Positions 1 through 7,048 of a stretch of 60,053 nucleotides of DNA are shown here, in pieces. The notes under the pieces are model-generated. The model did not search any database. It was not told where the DNA came from and was given only the letters and a program-made list of their open reading frames with translations. The DNA comes from CAYNUJ01 sp964573255 (GTDB lineage Bacteria; Bacteroidota; Ignavibacteria; Ignavibacteriales; Melioribacteraceae). Location: assembly GCA_964573255.1 (NCBI GenBank), contig CAZNJB010000022.1, forward strand, positions 1 to 60,053. The letters are read 5' to 3'. Position numbers and translations under genes: made by a program. Positions within the stretch are counted from its first letter, which is position 1; every line of letters begins with the position of its first letter.

Positions 1-1
1 A

Positions 2-535
2 CCAAATACATCTACTATTATCATCTATCATCTTTAATGGAGATAAACTACAGTAATTGTATCTGTATAAATTCAATTTTTCTAAATCAGTTTTACTATT
101 TTCTTCAAGAAATATTTCCATAATTATGGCAGTTTTCAACGCATTACAACTTGTTCTAATCAAATTTATAGAATTTCGTGCAGGGTGCAAATGTACGTAA
201 CACTCATCTTCTTTGCTAAGAGTCAAAGTCCAGCTACTATCATCACTTATTTTTATATTTATAAATTTTTTTTCAAGTCCGTTAATGAAACAATAAAATC
301 TATCTTTGTCAATTATTCTACTATCACTTAAATAAAATTCTATTTCATCTGTAATGTTTACAACGGTTAGCGAACCGGTATAAATATCAGTAATTGAATG
401 ACCGATAGTCTTAAGAGATTCTTTCAGCTGCTCAAAATCATTCTGCTTTTTATAAAATAAACAAAATTCTTTGATGTATTGTAAATGATGTTTCAACGGA
501 TTAAATTGAAACGGCTTTTTAACTATTGCTTGCAT
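2..535 (-). CDS. Hypothetical protein, C-terminus cut off by the window edge
   Basis: An open frame of 178 codons runs from an ATG at 535 to the left edge with no stop, so the gene is 3'-truncated here. The protein begins MQAIVKKPFQFNPLKHH and is soluble-looking, rich in Lys, Asp and Ile, with no signal peptide or membrane segment. I recognise no family. Its start codon lies only 24 bases from the ATG of the divergent hydrolase gene at 560, so at least one of the two promoters must lie inside the other gene. No Shine-Dalgarno sequence is visible. The regular codon use and unbroken frame support a real gene. Confidence 0.6.
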   Translation of the reverse strand, partial: MQAIVKKPFQFNPLKHHLQYIKEFCLFYKKQNDFEQLKESLKTIGHSITDIYTGSLTVVNITDEIEFYLSDSRIIDKDRFYCFINGLEKKFINIKISDDSSWTLTLSKEDECYVHLHPARNSINLIRTSCNALKTAIIMEIFLEENSKTDLEKLNLYRYNYCSLSPLKMIDDNSRCIW

Positions 536-559
536 TTTTTTATAATTAAAGATTTAAAA

Positions 560-1561
560 ATGAATAAAAGAATTTATTTAACCATAACTATAATTGCAAT
601 TGTATTTACTCTTTGGGAAAATCATCCCGGACAACAGTATAGCGATTTAACCAATGATATCGAAACCGGTAAATATGGAGTGATTGACGCTTACATTATC
701 GCAACAGAAGATTCGATATTATATGAAAAATATTTCAATTCATTCGAGAAAGATCAATTACACAAATGTTATTCGGTTACAAAAAGCATTACTTCATTAT
801 TGTATGGAATAGCTTACAAAAATAACGAACTGCCGGATTTAGAAAGTCCTATTATCAACTTTTTCCCAAAATACAAGCATATATTCTTAAAAGATCAGCG
901 AAAAACAAAGATAACTTTATATAACCTTTTTACGATGACAGCAGGATTTGAGTGGGATGAATTTGGAGGAGTACCTAAAAAGTATTCAGAAAGTGAAGAT
1001 TTTATCGGTTCTATTCTCGAAATTCCGCTTGATTCCGAACCGGGAACAAAGTTCACTTACAATACCGGAGTGAGCATTTTACTGGGAGAAATTCTAAAGA
1101 GAATAACTCACCGTAACTATGATGAGATATTAAAATCTGAATTATTCGACAAATTGGATATCAATAATTACAAACTACATTTTATTGCACCCGGTATTCC
1201 CAATTCAGGTGGCGGACTAGAAATGCAAGCAAGGGATTTGATAAAAATAGGACAAATGCTTTTGAAAAACGGTGATAATATTATTCCGGCAGAATGGATA
1301 AATATTTCAACCGCAAAGTATGTTGAACGTGGAGAAAGAAGTGATTACGGTTTCCAATGGTGGCGATATGACAATGATAATCCAATTGCTAAAAAATTAA
1401 AAACAAATGATATTTACTTTGCTTCCGGATTCGGCGGGCAGTTCCTCTGGATTATTCCGCATTGGAACATAACAATTGTTTCTTTTGCAAAAAATTTTCA
1501 AAACGGGAAGGAAGGTCATCAGATTTTATCCGATCATATAATTAATATTTTCGAGAAATAA
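560..1561 (+). CDS. Serine hydrolase of the beta-lactamase / class C family
   Basis: This is a 333-residue protein of the PF00144 family (class C beta-lactamases, D-alanyl carboxypeptidases and esterases). The active-site motif S-x-x-K appears as SVTKS. The second motif Y-x-N appears as YNTGVS, and the third region is represented by SGFGGQ near the C-terminus. A hydrophobic N-terminal stretch just after the start (IYLTITIIAIVF) suggests export or a membrane anchor. I chose ATG 560 over the in-frame ATG at 485, because the extra 25 residues are unlike a signal peptide and would overlap the divergent gene. Substrate cannot be told; beta-lactam resistance should not be assumed. The gene converges with the hydrogenase protease gene with only six bases between the stops. 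Confidence 0.85.
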   Translation: MNKRIYLTITIIAIVFTLWENHPGQQYSDLTNDIETGKYGVIDAYIIATEDSILYEKYFNSFEKDQLHKCYSVTKSITSLLYGIAYKNNELPDLESPIINFFPKYKHIFLKDQRKTKITLYNLFTMTAGFEWDEFGGVPKKYSESEDFIGSILEIPLDSEPGTKFTYNTGVSILLGEILKRITHRNYDEILKSELFDKLDINNYKLHFIAPGIPNSGGGLEMQARDLIKIGQMLLKNGDNIIPAEWINISTAKYVERGERSDYGFQWWRYDNDNPIAKKLKTNDIYFASGFGGQFLWIIPHWNITIVSFAKNFQNGKEGHQILSDHIINIFEK

Positions 1562-1567
1562 AAAGTA

Positions 1568-2026
1568 CTACTCATTTATACTGTTTATTAACTCCAATGT
1601 CTTCTTTTTTATTATTTGTATTGAAGATTTTATCGGAGGAGATAGTTCAATTTCCATATTTTGAATTGTAGATATCGATACAACTATTAAGTAGATTTTC
1701 GGGAGTTCCCCCGAAATAACCGCAGTTTCTATTAAATCCCTCAAACCGATATCGTGAGCGGAAAGTGATCTGGGAAAATCTGATGCAAATTTCGGTTCTA
1801 TTACTCTAACGGTTCCCTCCTTTTTTCCGTCCATCGTTGCATCTATCATAATTACATATTTATAATCGTGCAGATATGAAAGAAGATGAAATCCGCCTGT
1901 ACCCCCGTCAACTACTTCCACATTTATAGGCAAATAAAGTTCAGATAACTCTTTCGCAGCATGAACTCCAATTCCTTCATCACCCATCAAATAATTTCCT
2001 ACACCTAGAACAAGAATTTTATCCAT
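1568..2026 (-). CDS. [NiFe] hydrogenase maturation protease (HyaD/HybD family)
   Basis: This endopeptidase removes the C-terminal tail of the hydrogenase large subunit after nickel insertion. Visible family features are the N-terminal GVGN-x3-GDEGIG motif with the nickel-binding Glu, an Asp in the MIDAT stretch, and the His in SAHDIGL. These are the three metal-contacting residues of HybD-type proteases. The length of 152 residues is normal. I chose the ATG at 2026; a TTG three codons upstream is less likely. It is the last gene of the hydrogenase cluster, but a strong hairpin (2058–2086) separates it from the cytochrome gene and may lower its expression. Confidence 0.93.
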   Translation of the reverse strand: MDKILVLGVGNYLMGDEGIGVHAAKELSELYLPINVEVVDGGTGGFHLLSYLHDYKYVIMIDATMDGKKEGTVRVIEPKFASDFPRSLSAHDIGLRDLIETAVISGELPKIYLIVVSISTIQNMEIELSPPIKSSIQIIKKKTLELINSINE

Positions 2027-2057
2027 TATTACCAAATTTTAATTTTTTAATATTAAA

Positions 2058-2086
2058 GAAAGAGACGGGGAAATCCCGTCTCTTTC
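2058..2086 (-). terminator. Strong intercistronic hairpin, possible partial terminator
   Basis: A perfect 12-bp stem (GAAAGAGACGGG / CCCGTCTCTTTC) with a 5-base loop lies 8 bases after the cytochrome b stop codon. On the minus strand it is followed by TTTAATATTAAAAAATT, which is U-rich but not a clean U-run. It may terminate or attenuate transcription before the protease gene, or protect the 3' end of the structural mRNA. Confidence 0.65.
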
Positions 2087-2094
2087 AATGGGGG

Positions 2095-2772
2095 TCACTC
2101 TGGTTTATCTTCTTCGATAAATTTCCACCCACCTGCCATAGAAGAAATCACTCCGCGTCCTTCAACGTAATCGTGATAAAATACTAAATAGACGTGAATA
2201 ATCGCAAAAATTATGAAAAACCACATCATCACATGATGCCATTGTCTTACAGCAAAATCACCGCCAAAGAGTGGAACAATCCACGAAAATAAATTTGGCA
2301 GAAATGCTTCACTCATTGCCGAATACATTCCGAATCCTGTCATACTCTGAAAAAGGAAAGCAAGAAAAGTAACAAAATAGGTTAATCCGGCTAGAGCATT
2401 ATGACCAATCGAAATTAAAGGCCTTCCTTTACGGTGCAGAATATCTAACTTTAAAACATCAATACATTCTCGAATGTATTTTTTCGTATAAGGAATGAAA
2501 GCTCTCCAATTTGCGTATTTATTTCCGGCAAATCCCCAATATAATCTGAATAAGAAATTGAAAAAGAATACGAAAGCAGAAACAAAATGAATAAATCTAA
2601 CAGTACCGAACCAGTAGCCGAATGATGCCTCCGCACCACTTTGAATTGCAATAGGGTTACCGATAAGATAGCCAGTAATCGCCAGTGTAGTAACCGCCAA
2701 CGCATTCAGCCAATGATAAATTCTTACGGGAATTTCCCAAACATACGTTCTTATAATCCTTTGCTTTTCCAT
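2095..2772 (-). CDS. Ni/Fe-hydrogenase b-type cytochrome subunit
   Basis: This 225-residue integral membrane di-haem cytochrome b accepts electrons from the hydrogenase small subunit and passes them to the quinone pool. Four hydrophobic segments are visible. Histidines in the helices (RIYHWLNAL, VRFIHFVSAF, RQWHHVMMW, IIHVYLVFYHDY) fit the haem ligands of the HyaC/HupC family. It sits 8 bases downstream of the large-subunit gene, in the usual small–large–cytochrome order. The strong hairpin just after its stop suggests that the main transcript ends or is processed here. Confidence 0.93.
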   Translation of the reverse strand: MEKQRIIRTYVWEIPVRIYHWLNALAVTTLAITGYLIGNPIAIQSGAEASFGYWFGTVRFIHFVSAFVFFFNFLFRLYWGFAGNKYANWRAFIPYTKKYIRECIDVLKLDILHRKGRPLISIGHNALAGLTYFVTFLAFLFQSMTGFGMYSAMSEAFLPNLFSWIVPLFGGDFAVRQWHHVMMWFFIIFAIIHVYLVFYHDYVEGRGVISSMAGGWKFIEEDKPE

Positions 2773-2780
2773 TTCACCTC

Positions 2781-4499
2781 CTAAAATGAGTCAATTTGGT
2801 GAACATAAGTACCTTTTTCATCGTACAAATGAACGGCACATGCCAGACAAGGATCGAATGAATGAATAGTTCTCAATATTTCTAATGGTTTCTCAGGATC
2901 AGCCACCGGAGTACCAATGAGAGCTTCTTCGTATGCAGATCTGTTACCTAGGTGATCTCTCGGTGAAGCATTCCAAGTGGACGGAACAACTAATTGATAA
3001 TTATCTATTTTTTCATCTTTTATTACAATCCAATGTGCTAGAGCTCCGCGTGGTGCTTCGGTCATTCCAACGCCTTTAGCTTCTTTAGGCCAAGTTGATG
3101 GTTCCCATTTTTCGTTATTAAATGTACGAGTGTCACCGTTTTTTATATTGCTCATTAATTGATTGTAGAACTCTTTTGCCCATCCGGCAATCAATTTGGT
3201 TTCCAATCCCCTGGCTGCGGTTCTGCCCAATGTTGAGAAAAGTGCCGCAACGGGTACATTTAATTTTTTCAGTGTTGCGTTTACAATATCTTGAACTTCT
3301 TTATGACCTGAAGCATATGCAACAAGCATTCGAGCTAAAGGTCCTACTTCCATTGCGTGACCTTTCCACCTTGGAGTTTTCAACCAACTGTATTTTCCTT
3401 CAACGTTCAGTTGCTTATAAGGCGGTTTCGGTCCGGTAAAATTAAATTCGGTTTCACCAGACCAGGGATGCAAGCCAACTCCGTCACCTCCTTCGTATTT
3501 GTACCAGGAATGGGTGACAAATTCCTTTATCTGTTCTACGTCGCGACCGTCAATTTCATGTACTCTGCTTAAATCCCTATTGAGTATAGCACCGCGTGGA
3601 AACTTGAAAGAATCTGTATCCAAATAACTTCTGGTTGGTAAATCTCCATAAGCAAGATAATTTTTTAATCCGCCGCCTATTCCGCCCCATTCCAAGTAAT
3701 AAGGAGCAACTGCCAATAAGTCGGGAATATATACTTGCTCAACAAATTCAGCAGCTTGCTCAAATAATGATCCTACATAGGATAACCTTTCGACATTAAT
3801 CGCATTTACTTCATCCAGATTTATTGAACACGGGACACCTCCAACCAAATAATTCGGATGAGGATTTTTTCCTCCGAAGATAGTGTGCACTTTTACAATT
3901 TCTTTCTGCCATTCCAGAGCTTCAAGATAGTGAGCAACACCAAGCAAATTAACCTCAGCCGGCAATTTGTATGCTCTGTGTCCCCAGTATCCATTCGCAA
4001 ATATTCCCAGTTGACCGCTGTTAACAAATGCAGTTAATCTTTTCTGTAAATCGGAAAAATATTTGGGTGAACTCTTTGGATAGTTTGAAATGCTCTTGGC
4101 AATTTCTGAAGTTTTTTTAGGATCCGCCTTAAGTGCGCTAACAACATCAACCCAATCGAGTGCATGAAGATGATAAAAATGAACAACATGATCTTGCAAA
4201 TATTGAGCGCAGAACATCAAATTTCTAATTAGCTCCGCATTAGGAGGTACTTTAATTTTCAGTGCATCTTCTACGGTTCTTACTGAAGCAAGTGCATGGA
4301 CTGTAGTACAAACACCGCAAGCCCTTTCTGTAAATGCCCAGGCATCTCGAGGATCTCTACCTTTTAATATCTTTTCAAATCCTCGAACCATTGTACCGGC
4401 TGAGTATGCATCTACGATTTTACCATTTTTAACTTCCACTTCAATGCGAAGGTGACCTTCAATACGAGTTACAGGATCAACCACTATTCTTCTAGCCAT
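2781..4499 (-). CDS. Uptake [NiFe] hydrogenase large subunit (group 1)
   Basis: This is the catalytic subunit carrying the Ni-Fe(CN)2CO centre. The four nickel-ligand cysteines lie in ERACGVC near residues 62–65 and in DPCLACAVH near the C-terminus. Fifteen residues follow the final His; this is the tail expected to be cut off by the maturation protease encoded downstream. The N-terminus VDPVTRIEGH is diagnostic for the family, and the length matches membrane-bound group 1 enzymes. Two tandem ATGs are possible (4502 and 4499). The Shine-Dalgarno GGAGGTGA ends directly before the first ATG, so the second, with six bases after GGAGG, is better spaced. The gene overlaps the small-subunit stop codon. 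Confidence 0.97.
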   Translation of the reverse strand: MARRIVVDPVTRIEGHLRIEVEVKNGKIVDAYSAGTMVRGFEKILKGRDPRDAWAFTERACGVCTTVHALASVRTVEDALKIKVPPNAELIRNLMFCAQYLQDHVVHFYHLHALDWVDVVSALKADPKKTSEIAKSISNYPKSSPKYFSDLQKRLTAFVNSGQLGIFANGYWGHRAYKLPAEVNLLGVAHYLEALEWQKEIVKVHTIFGGKNPHPNYLVGGVPCSINLDEVNAINVERLSYVGSLFEQAAEFVEQVYIPDLLAVAPYYLEWGGIGGGLKNYLAYGDLPTRSYLDTDSFKFPRGAILNRDLSRVHEIDGRDVEQIKEFVTHSWYKYEGGDGVGLHPWSGETEFNFTGPKPPYKQLNVEGKYSWLKTPRWKGHAMEVGPLARMLVAYASGHKEVQDIVNATLKKLNVPVAALFSTLGRTAARGLETKLIAGWAKEFYNQLMSNIKNGDTRTFNNEKWEPSTWPKEAKGVGMTEAPRGALAHWIVIKDEKIDNYQLVVPSTWNASPRDHLGNRSAYEEALIGTPVADPEKPLEILRTIHSFDPCLACAVHLYDEKGTYVHQIDSF

Positions 4500-5602
4500 C
4501 ATTCACCTCCCTCGTTTTTTGATTCATCAATTTCATGTTTGATGAGTTTGCGTTTTTTAATATTAGCAGTAACTGCATGGGCAGCCATACCAACTACTGT
4601 AGCGGCTCCCACTGCAACACCAATATCATCAGCTGTTGTTTCAATTCCAAATCCTGGGAATGAAGCTAAATGTTGGTAGAAAGGCCCATTATCCCAGAAA
4701 TTGGTTTCGCTGCAGCCAATACATCCGTGCCCGGACTGAATCGGATAGCTTACACCATTATTCCATTTAGTGACCGCACATGCATTATATGTAACAGGTC
4801 CGCGGCAGCCAACTTTGTATAAACAATATCCTTTACGTGCATTTTCATCATCGAAGGATTCAACGAATAATCCTGCATCATAATTCGGTCTTCTATAACA
4901 AGTATCGTGAACTCTACGCGAATAGAAAGCTTTTGGTCTTCCCAATCCATCGAGCTGAGGAATTCTATCAAATGCGAGTAAATGTACAATTACTCCTGCC
5001 ATAACTTCACCAATTGGCGGGCATCCTGGTACATTTATTATCGGTTTACCGCTAATAATTTTGTGAATTGGAGTAGCGCCCGTCGGATTTGGTTTTGCAG
5101 CTTGAATGCAACCATTGGATGCACAACTACCCCAGCAAATTATTGCTTTTGCATCCTTTGCGGCTTCCTTCACAATATCGAGTGCCGACCTTCCCCCAAT
5201 ACAACAATAAATTCCGTCATCATCCATCGGAACGGAACCTTCCACAAGCATAAGATATTCGCCTTTGTACTTCTTCATAGTATTATAAAGAGCTTCCTCA
5301 GCTTGATAACCGGCAGCCGCTTGAAGAGTTTCGGTATAATCGAGAGATATTTTATTCAAAATAATATCAGCTACAATCGGGTGAGATGATCTGATGAATG
5401 ACTCACTGCAGCAAGTACATTCCTGAAAATGAAACCAAACCACAGGCAAACGTGGTTTTGTTTCCATTGCACGGACAACCTTTCCAATGCCGCTAGCTTC
5501 AATTCCCATAAATGCGGTCATCCAAGCGCAGAATTTCAAGAAGTCCCTTCTTGAGTATCCGCTTATCCTCATCTGCTCGTAAATTGTTGGAGATTTATCC
5601 AT
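4499..5602 (-). CDS. Uptake [NiFe] hydrogenase small subunit, O2-tolerant (group 1d-like)
   Basis: This is the iron-sulfur electron-transfer subunit. The Tat signal SRRDFLK lies at residues 17–23, so the folded dimer is exported. A C-terminal hydrophobic segment (VGAATVVGMAAHAV) fits a membrane anchor next to cytochrome b. Cysteines at 62, 64, 65, 160, 165 and 194 match, with one constant offset of 45, the six proximal-cluster cysteines 17, 19, 20, 115, 120 and 149 of E. coli hydrogenase 1. These include the two extra cysteines (64 and 165) that give the [4Fe-3S] cluster of O2-tolerant enzymes. The medial and distal cluster regions (HDTCYRR, KGYCLYKVGC, SGHGCIGCSE) are intact. No hyp maturation genes are in the window. 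Confidence 0.96.
   Translation of the reverse strand: MDKSPTIYEQMRISGYSRRDFLKFCAWMTAFMGIEASGIGKVVRAMETKPRLPVVWFHFQECTCCSESFIRSSHPIVADIILNKISLDYTETLQAAAGYQAEEALYNTMKKYKGEYLMLVEGSVPMDDDGIYCCIGGRSALDIVKEAAKDAKAIICWGSCASNGCIQAAKPNPTGATPIHKIISGKPIINVPGCPPIGEVMAGVIVHLLAFDRIPQLDGLGRPKAFYSRRVHDTCYRRPNYDAGLFVESFDDENARKGYCLYKVGCRGPVTYNACAVTKWNNGVSYPIQSGHGCIGCSETNFWDNGPFYQHLASFPGFGIETTADDIGVAVGAATVVGMAAHAVTANIKKRKLIKHEIDESKNEGGE
4503..4510 (-). promoter_or_regulatory. Shine-Dalgarno GGAGGTGA of the hydrogenase large subunit
   Basis: The sequence on the minus strand is an eight-base complement of the 16S rRNA tail. It lies inside the end of the small-subunit gene. Its distance to the two tandem ATGs favours the inner one (six bases after GGAGG), giving a protein that starts MARRIVV. 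It should support efficient translation re-initiation at the overlap. Confidence 0.7.
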
Positions 5603-5621
5603 TAATTCCTCCCTTTGTTAG

Positions 5622-5846
5622 TTAATTTTTATGGTTAAAGCTTTCTTTCAAGGAATTGAGATTCAGCAAAGAATCAACAATTACTTTATCGCCTAAGTGA
5701 AGTTCTTCAATTTGAGTGGATTTTATTTCGCAGATAAACTCTTTAAATTTAATTTTGATTGTTTTCACTCCCCCTTCTTCAAAGAGTTCAATAACTTCCC
5801 CATTCAACGAAATTTTTTCATGTATTGGAAATTTAATCTCTTTCAT
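5622..5846 (-). CDS. Small HypC-like protein at the head of the hydrogenase operon
   Basis: This 74-residue protein is of unproven function. Its pattern is a short beta strand, a GEVIELFEEGGVKTIKI hairpin, then IEELHLGDKVIVDS and a short C-terminal helix-like tail. That resembles the small beta-barrel of HypC/HupF hydrogenase chaperones, whose typical stretch is vkvGDyVlVHaGfA. However, the essential N-terminal Met-Cys of HypC is absent, and the His after 'VlV' is replaced, so it cannot be a normal HypC. It is the first gene after the sigma-54 promoter, and its ATG lies at about the predicted transcription start, so its mRNA may be leaderless. It ends 19 bases before the small-subunit gene. 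The family assignment is inference from pattern only. Confidence 0.6.
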   Translation of the reverse strand: MKEIKFPIHEKISLNGEVIELFEEGGVKTIKIKFKEFICEIKSTQIEELHLGDKVIVDSLLNLNSLKESFNHKN

Positions 5847-5857
5847 AAAAAGATGAA

Positions 5858-5873
5858 TGCAAAACAGATGCCA
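5858..5873 (-). promoter_or_regulatory. Sigma-54 (RpoN) promoter of the hydrogenase operon
   Basis: The minus strand reads TGGCATCTGTTTTGCA. This fits the consensus TGGCACG-N4-TTGCW with the invariant GG (5872–5871) and GC (5860–5859) exactly 12 bases apart. The predicted start is near 5847, directly before the first gene of the operon. An enhancer-binding activator gene lies immediately upstream on the same strand. Confidence 0.8.
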
Positions 5874-5928
5874 ATACTTTTATACTTTTTTAGAATATTT
5901 ACTGAGTTAGAATTGAGGGAAATGCGAT

Positions 5929-5952
5929 AATCCGCAAATCTTTACGCGGATT
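5929..5952. promoter_or_regulatory. Inverted repeat upstream of the sigma-54 promoter, candidate activator site
   Basis: AATCCGC and GCGGATT form a perfect 7-bp dyad with a 10-base spacer, flanked by GGAAAT / ATTTCC further out. The centre is about 94 bases upstream of the predicted start, a normal distance for an enhancer-type site. It also lies just after the stop codon of the activator gene, so it could instead act as a weak terminator; no U-run follows on the minus strand. Confidence 0.5.
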
Positions 5953-5962
5953 TCCGTGAATT

Positions 5963-6925
5963 TTATTTTAGACCAAATTTCTTAATTTTATCTCGGAACG
6001 TTGAAAGCGAGAGATTAAGCAATTTAGCTGCTTTGGATTGATTCCCATCGGCATTAATTAGTGCCTCTCTTAACAAATTATGCTCTAAGCAAGCAATTAC
6101 TTGTTCGTAGGTCATCGAGTCATCAATAAAGCATCTCTTACAAGCTTTAATAAGACTTTCAATTGATCCGTCATCTCGAATCTCTTGTGGAATATCGGCA
6201 GGGATTATTTCATTTTCAGCAAATAAACAAACACGCTGAATTACATTTCTTAATTCCCTTACATTCCCCGGCCAATTATATTCTTCCAATATTTTTAATG
6301 CTCTGGGAGAAACAGTCAAATTTTTTCCCGGAGCAAAATGTTTAACAAAGTGCTCTACTAACGCTGGGATGTCGTCTTTCCTTTCTCTCAACGGAGGTAT
6401 CTTTACCGGAACAACATTTATGCGATAAAAGAGGTCCGCTCTGAAAATATTACGATAAACCAGTTCCTTTAAATCAACTTTAGAAGCTGTTATAAGTCTT
6501 ACATCTATCGGTATTGGTTTTGTGTCACCCACTCTGAGAATTTCTCTCTGTTCCAAAACTCTCAGTAATTTGGTTTGAATGCTGAGTGAGATGTCGTCGA
6601 TATCGTCTAAAAAAATACTCCCTTTATCAGCTATCTCAAATAGCCCTTTCTTTTCAGAAGTAGCTGATGTAAATGCCCCTTTCACATGCCCGAATAGTTC
6701 GCTCTCCAATAGGTCTTCAGGCATAGCTGACAGAGAAATCTTTACAAAAGTATTATTAGCCCTCGGGGATGTCCTGTGTATATATTCTGCAAATATCTCT
6801 TTACCGACACCCGTTTCACCAACTAAGAGTATTGAAGAATTTGAAGGGATTATTTTATCAATCCGGCGGATAATATCCCGCATAACTTCATTTTGGGTGA
6901 TTATGGTCAAAGAGTCAGTTTGCAT
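5963..6925 (-). CDS. Sigma-54-dependent activator lacking a receiver domain
   Basis: This 320-residue bacterial enhancer-binding protein has an AAA+ domain starting at the N-terminus. Walker A is GETGVGKE at 36–43, the sigma-54 contact loop is GAFTSA near 83–88, and Walker B is SIFLDDID near 103–110. RADLFYRINV and WPGNVREL follow. A Fis-type helix-turn-helix ends the protein (NQSKAAKLLNLSLSTFRDKIKKFG). No N-terminal receiver, GAF or PAS domain precedes the ATPase, unlike HoxA/HupR hydrogenase regulators. Activity must therefore be set by a partner protein, by expression level, or by the linker, which holds a C-x-x-C (ACKRCF). The GAFTGA loop has Ser in place of the second Gly. Its position suggests that it controls the adjacent hydrogenase operon. 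Confidence 0.93.
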   Translation of the reverse strand: MQTDSLTIITQNEVMRDIIRRIDKIIPSNSSILLVGETGVGKEIFAEYIHRTSPRANNTFVKISLSAMPEDLLESELFGHVKGAFTSATSEKKGLFEIADKGSIFLDDIDDISLSIQTKLLRVLEQREILRVGDTKPIPIDVRLITASKVDLKELVYRNIFRADLFYRINVVPVKIPPLRERKDDIPALVEHFVKHFAPGKNLTVSPRALKILEEYNWPGNVRELRNVIQRVCLFAENEIIPADIPQEIRDDGSIESLIKACKRCFIDDSMTYEQVIACLEHNLLREALINADGNQSKAAKLLNLSLSTFRDKIKKFGLK

Positions 6926-7048
6926 AATAAATTGAACTACTCAAAAATTGTTGTATTAATATAGATAAATTATTAGGATAATTAAACTTTTTATTCTTAT
7001 ATTCTTTTTGAAAATGATCTTTTTCTTTAAATCGCGCGGAGTAAATAT

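Noticed and set aside
485..559. Upstream ATG giving 25 extra residues to the serine hydrolase
   Set aside because: The extension is basic and aromatic, unlike a signal peptide, overlaps the divergent gene, and the ATG at 560 is followed directly by a good membrane or signal segment.
5929..5952. Clear terminator of the sigma-54 activator gene
   Set aside because: The stem is short, the loop is 10 bases, and no U-run follows on the minus strand. An activator-binding site is at least as likely, so it is listed as regulatory.
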